A stretch of 14,042 nucleotides of DNA, taken from positions 1 to 14,042 of the forward strand of contig CAMLLF010000024.1 of the NCBI GenBank assembly GCA_946480705.1. Direction: 5' to 3'. Position numbers and translations under genes: made by a program. The stretch is from an uncultured Lysobacteraceae bacterium. GTDB lineage: Bacteria; Pseudomonadota; Gammaproteobacteria; Xanthomonadales; Rhodanobacteraceae. A model generated the notes under the pieces. That model was not told the origin of the DNA, did no database searches, and saw only the letters and a list, made by a program, of their open reading frames with translations. Shown piece by piece: positions 7,537 through 13,928 of this stretch (position 1 is the first letter of the stretch; every line of letters begins with the position of its first letter).

Positions 7537-7949
7537 AGTCAGGTCTCCTTAGGGTTGCGCTGGAAGGCGGCGGCCCGCCGCTCGCGGGAGTTGTACACGA
7601 AAGACGTGGCGTGCGTCGCCGGATGTGCGACGTGTTGCACCAGTGCGTCTGCGAGAAGGAAATAGTGGACAGGAGTGTGAAAAGAGAGGGCGGCGGCGGA
7701 AGACGTCCTCCGGTCCGACGTCGGGAAGAGGGTAAGAAACGTCAGCAAAGCGGGCTGCTCGATGTTCGCGATTGCTGCCGGTTGCCGCGAAGATCGGTGC
7801 ACCTTGCTCGCTGGTGTTTCCCCCTCACCCGACCCTCTCTCCGAGCGGGCACGGGGGAGAGCGCCTTGGGCCGCGTTCGTATTCGAGTGAGCCGATCCAT
7901 TTGCCACAATTGCACTCTTTCCTCACTCCTTCCACTCACTCTCCCGCTG
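7537..7949. other. Gene-free 413-nt interval with imperfect inverted repeats
   Basis: The part next to mscL holds its ribosome-binding site and leader. No credible coding region is seen: open frames here are low-complexity and lack ribosome-binding sites. Two purine-rich segments of 24-25 nt in opposite orientation (7664-7688 on plus, 7913-7936 on minus) match at about 21 positions with one indel. Between them lies a palindrome at 7835-7861. A pyrimidine-rich tract on the plus strand (7914-7948) ends at the stop of the FAH gene. Confidence 0.6.
7835..7861. repeat. Imperfect palindrome, CTCTCTCC ... GGGGAGAG
   Basis: CTCTCTCC (7835-7842) can pair with GGGGAGAG (7854-7861) over 8 bp, one of them G-T, around an 11-nt loop. 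It is preceded by CCCCCTCACCCGACC. This composition resembles dispersed CCCTCACCC/CTCTCC-type intergenic palindromes common in proteobacterial genomes. It lies downstream of the FAH gene and could act at its transcript end. Confidence 0.5.
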
Positions 7950-8636
7950 TTACACGATCCGTCCCCTGAGCGAAGCCACGCCGCCGAGCGTGGCCTCGAA
8001 CGAGTCGCCGCGGACGAGGGCGGCGACGCCGGCGGGGGTGCCGGTGAAGATCAGGTCGCCCGGCGCGAGTTCGAACAGTTTGGACAGTTCGTGGATGATC
8101 TCGGCGGTGTTGAAGATCATCTCGCTGATGTCGCTGTTCTGGCGCGGCTCGCCGTTGACGAGCAGCGACAGCGTCGCGTGCTGCGGGTGCGCGCCGGCGT
8201 GGACCGGGCGCAGCGTCGAGACCGGTGCCGACGCGTCGAAGCCCTTGGCCACGTCCCAGGGCAGGCTCTTGGCCTTGGCCACGGCCTGCAGGTCGCGGCG
8301 CGTGAGGTCGAGGCCGACGCCGTAGCCGAACACGTGGTCGAGCGCGGCATCGACCGGAATGTTCCGGCCGCCGCTCTTCAGCGCGACCACCATTTCCACT
8401 TCGTGATGCAGGTCGGCCGTCGCGCTCGGATACGGCACGTCGCGGCCGTCGGTGACGACCGCGTCGGCGGGCTTCAGGAAGAACGTCGGCTGCGTGCGAT
8501 TGACCTCGGCGCCCATCTCCTTGGCATGGTCGGCGTAGTTGCGGCCGACGCAATAGATGCGATGCACCGGAAAGCGCTGCTCGCTGTCGAGCACGGGCAC
8601 GCTGGCGACGGGCGGGACGGGAATCACGAAGCTCAT
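7950..8636 (-). CDS. Fumarylacetoacetate hydrolase (FAH) family protein, fumarylpyruvate hydrolase-like
   Basis: This 228-residue soluble enzyme should cleave a C-C bond in a beta-diketo acid. Fumarylpyruvate to fumarate plus pyruvate, the last step of gentisate breakdown, is the best guess. FAH-fold motifs are in order: YCVGRNYADHAKEMG (28-42), TFFLKPADAV (51-60), HHEVEM with metal ligands Glu79 and Glu81, GLDLTRRDLQ with ligand Asp110, LPWDVAKGFDASAPV (125-139), and LAPGDLIFTGTPAGV (190-204). The RRDLQ and PW-x-x-x-KGFD-x-SAP signatures are typical of the short fumarylpyruvate hydrolase/YcgM-type members. The start at 8636 is chosen because GAGG lies 5 nt upstream; an in-frame ATG at 8717 would add 27 residues that do not look like the family. 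No gentisate dioxygenase or isomerase is nearby, so an oxaloacetate-tautomerase or acylpyruvase role is also possible. Confidence 0.9.
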   Translation of the reverse strand: MSFVIPVPPVASVPVLDSEQRFPVHRIYCVGRNYADHAKEMGAEVNRTQPTFFLKPADAVVTDGRDVPYPSATADLHHEVEMVVALKSGGRNIPVDAALDHVFGYGVGLDLTRRDLQAVAKAKSLPWDVAKGFDASAPVSTLRPVHAGAHPQHATLSLLVNGEPRQNSDISEMIFNTAEIIHELSKLFELAPGDLIFTGTPAGVAALVRGDSFEATLGGVASLRGRIV

Positions 8637-8749
8637 GGCAACCTCGGCAGGACACAGGTCAGGGGCGGGCGCCCGGCCATGCGCGGCGGGCGTCCGGCAG
8701 AACGACGAGCATAGCAATGCGCCACCGCACCCGCGCTATAGTCCGCCGC
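8637..8749. promoter_or_regulatory. Divergent promoter region with a likely leaderless start at 8750
   Basis: TATAGT at 8737-8742 is the best -10 candidate in the window. It ends only 7 nt before the ATG at 8750, so transcription would begin at or next to the start codon. No Shine-Dalgarno sequence precedes that ATG, which fits a leaderless message. A clear -35 box is not seen. The minus-strand FAH gene has GAGG at 5 nt from its ATG. Confidence 0.5.
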
Positions 8750-10030
8750 ATGAGCGCTCGTGCCACGGATGCCGCAGAAGCCCGCACTCTCGAACGTTGC
8801 GCCGCGCTCGACGCGCGACTCGTCGCGGCGATACGCGGTATCCGCCTGCTGCAGATCGTCAGCTGGCCGGCCTCGGCGCAGCACCGCTTCATCGAGAACT
8901 GGCAGCGCGGCGAGCGCAGCCTGCCCGACGTGCGCTATGCGCCGCCGGACCTCGGTGCCGAGCGCGACGAACTCATCGCGATCGGCCGCGAAGCCGACGC
9001 CGGGCATCCGGTCGGCGACTATCTGCGCCGCAGCGCCGAATCCTGGCGCATCGCGACCGACCTGCTGCAGGCCGTCGGCAGCACGGCCGTCACCGAGCAC
9101 TCGACGCGGCTCTACGGCCGCCCCGGCGACCGGCTGCCGGGTTCGGAGCTGACCAATCTCGACGCCGCGCGGCATTTCATCGGACTTGCCGGCGAACTCG
9201 ATCAGGAAATCCTCGCGAGCGATGCCGACTACTGCATTCCGGCCGAAACGCTGCAGGCCGAACTGCAGGCGCAGCTCGACGGGTTCTTCCACTCGCACAA
9301 GATCCAGGTCGAGATCGATCCCGACCTGATTGCGAAGGCCGCCGCAGGACCGACACGGATCCGGCTGCGCTCGGCGACCTGTTTTTCCGAGTACGACCGC
9401 CATCAGCTCGTCGAGCACGAGGCGTTCGTGCATTCCTTGACCGGCCTCAACGGCCGCGAGCAGCCGCACCTCAAATCGCTGGGCCGTTCCTCGCCGCGCG
9501 TGACCGCGACGCAGGAGGGGCTCGCCGTGTTCGCCGAGCTCATGTCGGGCTCGATCGACATCGAACGCATGAAGCGCATTTCGCTGCGCATCGTCGCGAT
9601 CGACATGGCGCTGTCGGGCGCCGACTTCATCGACGTGTTCCGCTATTTCCTCGACGCCGGCCAGACTGAATCGGACAGCTTCGCCTCGACCCAGCGCGTG
9701 TTCCGCGGCGTGCCGGTGCAGGGCGGCGCGGCGTTCACGAAGGACAACGTCTACCTGCACGGCCTGCTGACCGTCCACACGTTCTTCCGCTGGACCCTGA
9801 AGCATCGCCGCCTGAACCTGTCGCGCGCGCTGTTCGCCGGCAAGATGGCGCTGCACGACGTGATCGCGCTCGAGCCGTACTTCGAGTCGGGCTACATCGC
9901 CCAGCCGCTGTACCTGCCGCCCTGGGTCCAGCGCGCGAACGGCCTGGCCGGCATGCTCGCGTTCTCGCTGTTCGCCAATCACATCCGGATCGGGTCGGTC
10001 GAAGCCGGCGACCTCGTGCTCGGTGTCTGA
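8750..10030 (+). CDS. DUF1704 / QEGLA-motif protein, predicted tyrosine carboxypeptidase-like metallopeptidase
   Basis: This is a 426-residue soluble protein of the family annotated as 'flavohemoglobin expression-modulating QEGLA motif protein' (DUF1704). It carries the family's zinc-peptidase signature: H-E-x-x-x-H at His223-Glu224-Ala-Phe-Val-His228, and the eponymous QEGLA at 255-259, where Glu256 is the expected third zinc ligand. The same arrangement occurs in the eukaryotic DUF1704 protein MATCAP, a tubulin tyrosine carboxypeptidase. The bacterial substrate is unknown; its role in flavohemoglobin expression is a name inherited from annotation. ATG 8750 is preferred over the in-frame ATG at 8717 because a -10 box (8737-8742) would place the transcript start at 8750 and no ribosome-binding site serves either. 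Length is typical. It is divergent from the FAH gene. Confidence 0.9.
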   Translation: MSARATDAAEARTLERCAALDARLVAAIRGIRLLQIVSWPASAQHRFIENWQRGERSLPDVRYAPPDLGAERDELIAIGREADAGHPVGDYLRRSAESWRIATDLLQAVGSTAVTEHSTRLYGRPGDRLPGSELTNLDAARHFIGLAGELDQEILASDADYCIPAETLQAELQAQLDGFFHSHKIQVEIDPDLIAKAAAGPTRIRLRSATCFSEYDRHQLVEHEAFVHSLTGLNGREQPHLKSLGRSSPRVTATQEGLAVFAELMSGSIDIERMKRISLRIVAIDMALSGADFIDVFRYFLDAGQTESDSFASTQRVFRGVPVQGGAAFTKDNVYLHGLLTVHTFFRWTLKHRRLNLSRALFAGKMALHDVIALEPYFESGYIAQPLYLPPWVQRANGLAGMLAFSLFANHIRIGSVEAGDLVLGV

Positions 10031-10148
10031 CCGGGCGCGACATTCCCTACCGCCCAACTGCAAAGAAATGTGACCGCCGATCCGTGCGCGGCCATGCGCG
10101 CTAGTCTTGCCCGCGTTCGCATCCGTCGGTCTGCCGGCGGATGCCAAT

Positions 10149-10227
10149 GTTCACCCGCTTCCGCCGCCTCCGGCGGAAGTCGTTGTTCACCCACTTCCGC
10201 CGCCTCCGGCGGAAGTCGTTGTTCACC
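10149..10227. repeat. 36-bp tandem repeat (2.2 copies), each with a 9-bp-arm palindrome
   Basis: Two 36-bp units (10149-10184, 10185-10220) differ at a single base (GTTCACCCG vs GTTCACCCA), and a third begins with GTTCACC. Each unit contains CTTCCGCCG - CCTC - CGGCGGAAG, a perfect 9-bp stem with a 4-nt loop (10158-10179 and 10194-10215). It is unrelated in sequence to the repeat family at 4993-5353. It may fold at the 3' end of the QEGLA transcript. Confidence 0.9.
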
Positions 10228-10267
10228 AGGGGGAGCAGGCGCAGTCCGAGAGCTGCGCATGGGCCCG

Positions 10268-10296
10268 GACACGGCGACCAGGATGGTTGCCGTGTC
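10268..10296. terminator. Strong hairpin between convergent genes, possible bidirectional transcript end
   Basis: GACACGGCGACC (10268-10279), loop AGGAT, and GGTTGCCGTGTC (10285-10296) form a 12-bp stem with a single G-U pair in the plus-strand RNA. The hairpin starts 24 nt past the stop codon of the minus-strand gene at 10321. Neither side is followed by a T-run, so it is not a textbook intrinsic terminator; it may instead stabilise 3' ends. Confidence 0.55.
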
Positions 10297-10320
10297 GCTT
10301 ATCCGGCCCGCCCCGCCCGG

Positions 10321-11175
10321 TCATTTCCCGCGACGTTCCTGCCGGTCCGATCCGACCCGTTGCACGGCGTCGTGCGCGAGGCCTTCGACGACTGCGTCGA
10401 GCTCCGCGAGCGCGGGTGTCGTTCCGTGTTTCGCGACGAGTTTCGCGACCGCGCGCTCGTAGCGTTGCGCCCCGTCGGGGCGTTCGATCTGTTCATAGCT
10501 GAAACCGAGGTGTTCCTGCGCATCGTCGGCGGCGCCGTCGACGATCGTCAGCGGCACGGTCAGCAGCACGTAGCTGCGGCCGTCGTCGCTGAGTCCCTGG
10601 AACACGTAGCTCACGCGTCGCGAAGTTGCGAAGCCGACATCGGGCACGAACTGCGTGACCACGCGAATGCCGCGGCCGCCTTGGAAGCGCAGCGCGCGCC
10701 GCTCCACGGTGAACTGCGGGCTCATGTCGAGGAACGGGATCATTGGCCAGTGAGCGACCGCGCCGGGCGGGCCGGCGAGCCAGCGGCGCAGCGCGTCGAA
10801 TTCCTTGGCCACGTGGCCGCCCGGCTTCCGGCCGTCGTCGAAGATGCGCAGATAGTCGGCGACCGGAAACACGCGCAGCGATGCGTCCAGCAGGTCGGGT
10901 CCGCCGTAGCACGCGCGCAGATCGAAACGCAGGTGCGCGGGCATGTCGTAATAGTGAGGCTTGAGCACCCGCATCGGATCGCGTGCGAGCGCGGCACGCG
11001 CCTGCGCGTCGTAGGTCGGTTGCGCGTCGATGCGTTCAACGTGCGGCGTGCAGCCGCGAGGCGGCCGCAGCGACCAGCCGTCGCGTCCGATCGTCGCGGC
11101 GGCGAGCGGTTCGGCCAGCAGCGCGACGAAGCCCGTCGCGATCACCGCCGTCAGCGACCGGATTCCGGCATTCAT
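10321..11175 (-). CDS. Exported protein of unknown function
   Basis: This is a 284-residue protein with a Sec signal peptide (basic Arg6, hydrophobic core, cleavage near LAAA at 24-27). I do not recognise the family. The mature part looks like a real, mixed alpha/beta domain: conserved-looking blocks are LRACYGGPDLLDASLRVFPV (87-106), HWPMIPFLDMSPQF (142-155), GIRVVTQFVPDVG (169-181) and SYVFQGLSDDGRSYVLLTVP (189-208). There are only two cysteines, Cys42 and Cys89, which could pair after export. The start at 11175 is preferred over an in-frame start at 11202 because GGGGA lies 7 nt upstream and the signal peptide begins there. TATACT in the upstream region (complement of 11210-11215) is a plausible -10. 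Downstream is the hairpin at 10268. It probably acts in the periplasm. Confidence 0.8.
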   Translation of the reverse strand: MNAGIRSLTAVIATGFVALLAEPLAAATIGRDGWSLRPPRGCTPHVERIDAQPTYDAQARAALARDPMRVLKPHYYDMPAHLRFDLRACYGGPDLLDASLRVFPVADYLRIFDDGRKPGGHVAKEFDALRRWLAGPPGAVAHWPMIPFLDMSPQFTVERRALRFQGGRGIRVVTQFVPDVGFATSRRVSYVFQGLSDDGRSYVLLTVPLTIVDGAADDAQEHLGFSYEQIERPDGAQRYERAVAKLVAKHGTTPALAELDAVVEGLAHDAVQRVGSDRQERRGK

Positions 11176-11258
11176 GCGTTCGTCCCCGTTGCGAAAGCGC
11201 AAAGTATAAGCACGGCGTCTACACTCGCCGGCGACCTCCAGACGCGGCCTTGGCGACC
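11176..11258. promoter_or_regulatory. Short divergent promoter region
   Basis: This 83-nt gap separates divergent genes. AGTATA (11210-11215) reads as TATACT on the minus strand, a good -10 for the exported protein. TACACT (11220-11225) on the plus strand is a weaker -10 for the small gene at 11259. No operator-like dyad is evident. Confidence 0.4.
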
Positions 11259-11720
11259 ATGTTCAGTCAGCGCATCGAGCACGCACGGTTCAAGCAACTC
11301 CGCCGCGGTCTGTTCTCGTACTCCGGCATCGTGGTATTGATCGGGCAGCGCGACATACCGGTCCACATCGCAGGGCGCAGCGCCCGGAACCTCGAACGCG
11401 CCGCCGCCGAACTCGAGCCGCTGTTCGACGATTTCTACGCCGCCGTCGCTCCGGCCACGTCGGAATTCTTCGCCGGGTACGACGCCGTTCGCGATGCCGT
11501 CCGCGACGGCGAAGTGACGCTCGCGGAACTCGGCGGATCGCTGCCGGAACTGCGCGAGTCCGCGGAAATCTGGCGGCACCTCGTGCTCGAACGCATCGAC
11601 ATCGAGCCGAAACGCACGACGCCGCTGCGGCTGTCGTTCCGCGCACCGTGGGACATCGAGCACGACTACGGCATCTATCTCGCCGGCGGGCGGATGTCGT
11701 ATGCGGGTGTCAGCGTCTGA
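11259..11720 (+). CDS. Small cytosolic protein, DUF6985-like
   Basis: This 153-residue protein has no signal peptide or membrane segment. The C-terminal block PWDIEHDYGIYLAGGRMSYAG (130-150) resembles the W-D-x-E-H-x-x-G-[IV] motif of DUF6985-type proteins, whose function is unknown. The middle is acidic and helical (ERAAAELEPLFDDFYAAV). The open frame extends upstream to before 11000, but the upstream part overlaps the divergent exported gene and reads as Arg-rich shadow sequence. ATG 11259 is therefore the likely start, although no clear ribosome-binding site precedes it. It ends 9 nt before the convergent lyase gene. Family assignment is from memory of the motif and is tentative. Confidence 0.65.
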   Translation: MFSQRIEHARFKQLRRGLFSYSGIVVLIGQRDIPVHIAGRSARNLERAAAELEPLFDDFYAAVAPATSEFFAGYDAVRDAVRDGEVTLAELGGSLPELRESAEIWRHLVLERIDIEPKRTTPLRLSFRAPWDIEHDYGIYLAGGRMSYAGVSV

Positions 11721-11729
11721 AGTGCGGAA

Positions 11730-13265
11730 CTACTCGAATCCGTCCGCAAACACGCGATCGCCGCGGCGGCGCGCAAGCAGCTCCAAATACACTTCAAGAT
11801 TCGTATACCCGGCGGTGCCGAGCAGCGGTTGAGACAGTTGCAGGCCGTTGTTGTCGGCCGCGCCATTGCTCAGGCCCAGGGCGGCGTGCTGCAGCTCGAA
11901 CGCATCGGGCAGGCCGTCGGCATCGCTGTCGACGGGCGCGGGCGGCGGCGCGCCGGGGCTGAAGTCGAGCGTGAAGGCGTCGTTCGCGGCCGGTTGGTCG
12001 TGCGGCAGCGGTGGTATCGCGCCGGCCGTTGCCGAGGCGGCGTAGCGGCGGTCCATCGCATCGTGCGGCTGCGCGCCGGCATCGAGCGGCAGGTAGCGCT
12101 GCAGTCGGTCGCCGCGGTGATAGGTCACGAGCGGAAACGCATGCCGTTCGGTGCGCCGCTGTGCCGAGCCGAGGTCGGTATTGCCGGCGGGGCCCGGCGG
12201 GAAATCGTTGCAGCAGTAGAACAGCGCGTAGTCGGCCAGCGCTGCGAATCGGTCGATGCGGTTGTCGGCGACGTAGAGCGTGTTTTCGCTGGGCGGATCG
12301 CCGTCGTCGGTGTCGAGCAGCGCGAAGGCTGCAAGGCCGTAGCTGAAGCCGCTGCGTGTCACGAAGCGATTGCCGACGAGATTGAGCTGCACGCGGAACG
12401 GACCGTTCTCGCGCTCGGCGTCGACCCAGGGACCGTAGTCGATGAAATAGCCCGGGTCGAGGTAGAGGTTGTTGCTGACTTCGAGCCGCAGCGGCACGTT
12501 CCGGCACGCGCTGATATCGCGCGGCGGCAGGTCGTCGGGCGAACTCGATTCGCAGGTGATCTCGGGCAGGCGGCCCTTGATGCGATACCAGAGGTTGCGC
12601 AGCAGGCTGATGCCGTCGAGCGGATATGTCGTGTTCGAATAGTTCAGCAGCGCACCGCCGTAGGTCGCGTGATCGCCGACGGTCTCGGCGATGACCGAAT
12701 CCTGCAGCGTGATCTGCGAGGCCCAGCTCAGCTGCACGGCTTCGTCGCTCGCGTTGGCGAGCGACACGTGATCGAGCATCGCGCGGCGGATGCCGTCGAG
12801 ACGCAGCGCATCGTCGGCGCCGGGACAGTCGCCGGGCGGGCTCAGATGACAGGCCGGGCGCGAGCGCAGATGACGCACGACGAGGTTGTCGCAGTTCACG
12901 CCGCCGTAGTGCGTGCCGCAGACGAGACCGCGCACGGTGATGCCGCCGGGCGAGGTCTGGCCGGCGATCGTCACGTCGCCCGCGCGCACGGTCGCGATCC
13001 CGTCGATGATGCCGCTGACGGCGAACAGCACGGTGCGCGGACCGCTCTGGCGCAGCGCCCAGTTCAGCGAGCCGGCATTGCCGCCGCCGTTCGCGCCGGC
13101 CGGATCGGCCGCGAGCGTCGTCACGTAGAGCACGCGGCCGCCGCGGCCGCCGCTCGCGGCCGCGCCGAACCCTTCGGCGCCGGGAAACGCGGGCAACACG
13201 TGCGCCGGCGCGGGCAACGCGGCGCCGATCAGAAGTACCGCAGCGAGACGACGAGCAGCGTGCAT
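11730..13265 (-). CDS. Secreted pectate lyase-like (PL1-type) right-handed beta-helix protein
   Basis: This 511-residue exported protein probably cleaves or binds pectate-type polysaccharide. Residues 1 to about 22 are a signal peptide. The start AFPGAEGFGA (26-35), GGRGG-x-V-x-x-VT (39-50), GSLNWALRQSGPRTVLFAVSG (65-85) and VTIAGQTSPGGITVRG (98-113) match the N-terminal strands of PL1 pectate lyases. The DHVSLANASDE block (165-175) matches the D-H-x-S-x-x-x-x-x-DE calcium/active-site region. A calcium-binding thrombospondin-type-3-like loop, DSDADGLPDAFE (446-457), and GYTNLEVYLELL follow, a tail seen in other polysaccharide lyases. The protein ends RVFADGFE. The catalytic arginine cannot be assigned by eye. 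GGGGGA lies just upstream of ATG 13265; the open frame runs further upstream, but that part is not family-like. It lies 68 nt after the esterase remnant. Confidence 0.85.
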   Translation of the reverse strand: MHAARRLAAVLLIGAALPAPAHVLPAFPGAEGFGAAASGGRGGRVLYVTTLAADPAGANGGGNAGSLNWALRQSGPRTVLFAVSGIIDGIATVRAGDVTIAGQTSPGGITVRGLVCGTHYGGVNCDNLVVRHLRSRPACHLSPPGDCPGADDALRLDGIRRAMLDHVSLANASDEAVQLSWASQITLQDSVIAETVGDHATYGGALLNYSNTTYPLDGISLLRNLWYRIKGRLPEITCESSSPDDLPPRDISACRNVPLRLEVSNNLYLDPGYFIDYGPWVDAERENGPFRVQLNLVGNRFVTRSGFSYGLAAFALLDTDDGDPPSENTLYVADNRIDRFAALADYALFYCCNDFPPGPAGNTDLGSAQRRTERHAFPLVTYHRGDRLQRYLPLDAGAQPHDAMDRRYAASATAGAIPPLPHDQPAANDAFTLDFSPGAPPPAPVDSDADGLPDAFELQHAALGLSNGAADNNGLQLSQPLLGTAGYTNLEVYLELLARRRGDRVFADGFE

Positions 13266-13333
13266 GACTTCCCCCGACGCTTCCGCGTTCGATCCATGCA
13301 AGCGCAGGACCGGACCCGCGCAGGACACGCGGT

Positions 13334-13815
13334 TCAGCGGCTGTCGCCGAACCAGCGCAGCGTCGCGGTGAACGCGGTCGGGAAAATGCTGTTGTGGGTC
13401 TCGTCGTCCACGACACGCGCGCGCAGCCGGTCGGCGGGCAGTCCCTGCGCGATCAGCGCGGCTTCCAGGCGGCGCAGGTCCGAGGCCATGACCGGATTCT
13501 CGAGTCCGCCGGCGGCGAGGAACACCTGCGGCGCCGCGGCGGCATCGAAGCGCCGGTCTGCGATGAGGCGGAAGATGACGCCGCCGTCGTACCAGAGCGA
13601 CGGGCCGATCAGCGTGTAGCGCGCGAACGCCTGCGGCCGCGTCGCGAGCAGGTAGGCGCCGGACAGGCCGCCGTAGGAATGGCCGACGTAACTCGCACGA
13701 GCGAGATCGAGCGGATGGCGCGCCGCCGGCGCGAGCGACAGCAGGACGGCAAGCACGCGGGCCAGAGGCGCATGCGGCGATTCCGAAGGCGATGCGCGAT
13801 GGTAGTCCTGCCGCC
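13334..13815 (-). pseudogene. Alpha/beta-hydrolase esterase (PF00756 / Fes-IroE type), 5'-truncated remnant
   Basis: The recognisable part is about 160 residues, roughly the C-terminal half of an esterase of usual length near 280. The nucleophile motif GHSYGG, then LSGAYLLATRPQAFARY and IGPSLWYDGG, the acid-bearing ENPVMASDLRRLE and the catalytic-histidine block DDETHNSIFP are all present, so the triad survives. The reading frame continues upstream (RRQDYHRASPSES) and reaches a TGA at about 13840. There is no ATG and no ribosome-binding site at the in-frame GTG at 13756. No N-terminal strand region or signal peptide is found in any frame up to the window end. The break coincides with an inverted repeat at 13816-13874. 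If translated from the GTG, a 140-residue fragment would lack the first half of the fold. Confidence 0.75.
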
Positions 13816-13874
13816 GAGGCCTGCCATTTCTGTCCGCTCATCGCGCAGTGCGTCACGAAATGTCCGCAGGCCTC
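13816..13874. repeat. Imperfect inverted repeat at the esterase truncation point
   Basis: GAGGCCTGC (13816-13824) pairs with GCAGGCCTC (13866-13874), a perfect 9-bp outer arm. Inside it, CATTTC (13825-13830) pairs with GAAATG (13857-13862), leaving a 3-nt bulge (TCC). The loop is 26 nt. It could fold as a long hairpin upstream of the possible gene at 13929, or be the scar of a small mobile or repeat element. Confidence 0.6.
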
Positions 13875-13928
13875 TGGTATCGTCGCCGCTTCCCCATGCC
13901 CAGGCCGCAGCCTCGCAGGAGATCGTGC

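Larger units (their letters stand above)
10031..10320. other. Convergent intergenic gap of 290 nt holding repeats and a hairpin, no gene
   Basis: The gap lies between the ends of two convergent genes. An isolated promoter-like sequence, GCTAGTCT near 10099-10106, has no convincing gene behind it. The open frame crossing the repeats on the plus strand translates into a basic repetitive peptide (FRRLRRKSLFT twice) and is an artefact of the repeat. The repeat and hairpin are listed separately. Confidence 0.6.

Noticed and set aside
7539..7907. Minus-strand open frame of 122 codons between mscL and the FAH gene
   Set aside because: Low-complexity Ala/Ser/Arg composition, no ribosome-binding site, and it spans the palindrome and purine-rich repeats.
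8717..8749. Earlier ATG start for the QEGLA gene
   Set aside because: It lies upstream of the -10-like TATAGT, has no ribosome-binding site, and adds only an Arg-rich 11-residue extension.
10065..10110. CRP/Clp-like half site (TGTGACC) and promoter-like GCTAGTCT
   Set aside because: Only half of the expected dyad is present and no gene follows in this orientation; possibly the relic of a lost gene.
10141..10300. Basic repetitive protein encoded across the 36-bp repeat
   Set aside because: The frame encodes FRRLRRKSLFT twice only because 36 is a multiple of three. It has no ribosome-binding site and runs antisense into the exported-protein gene.
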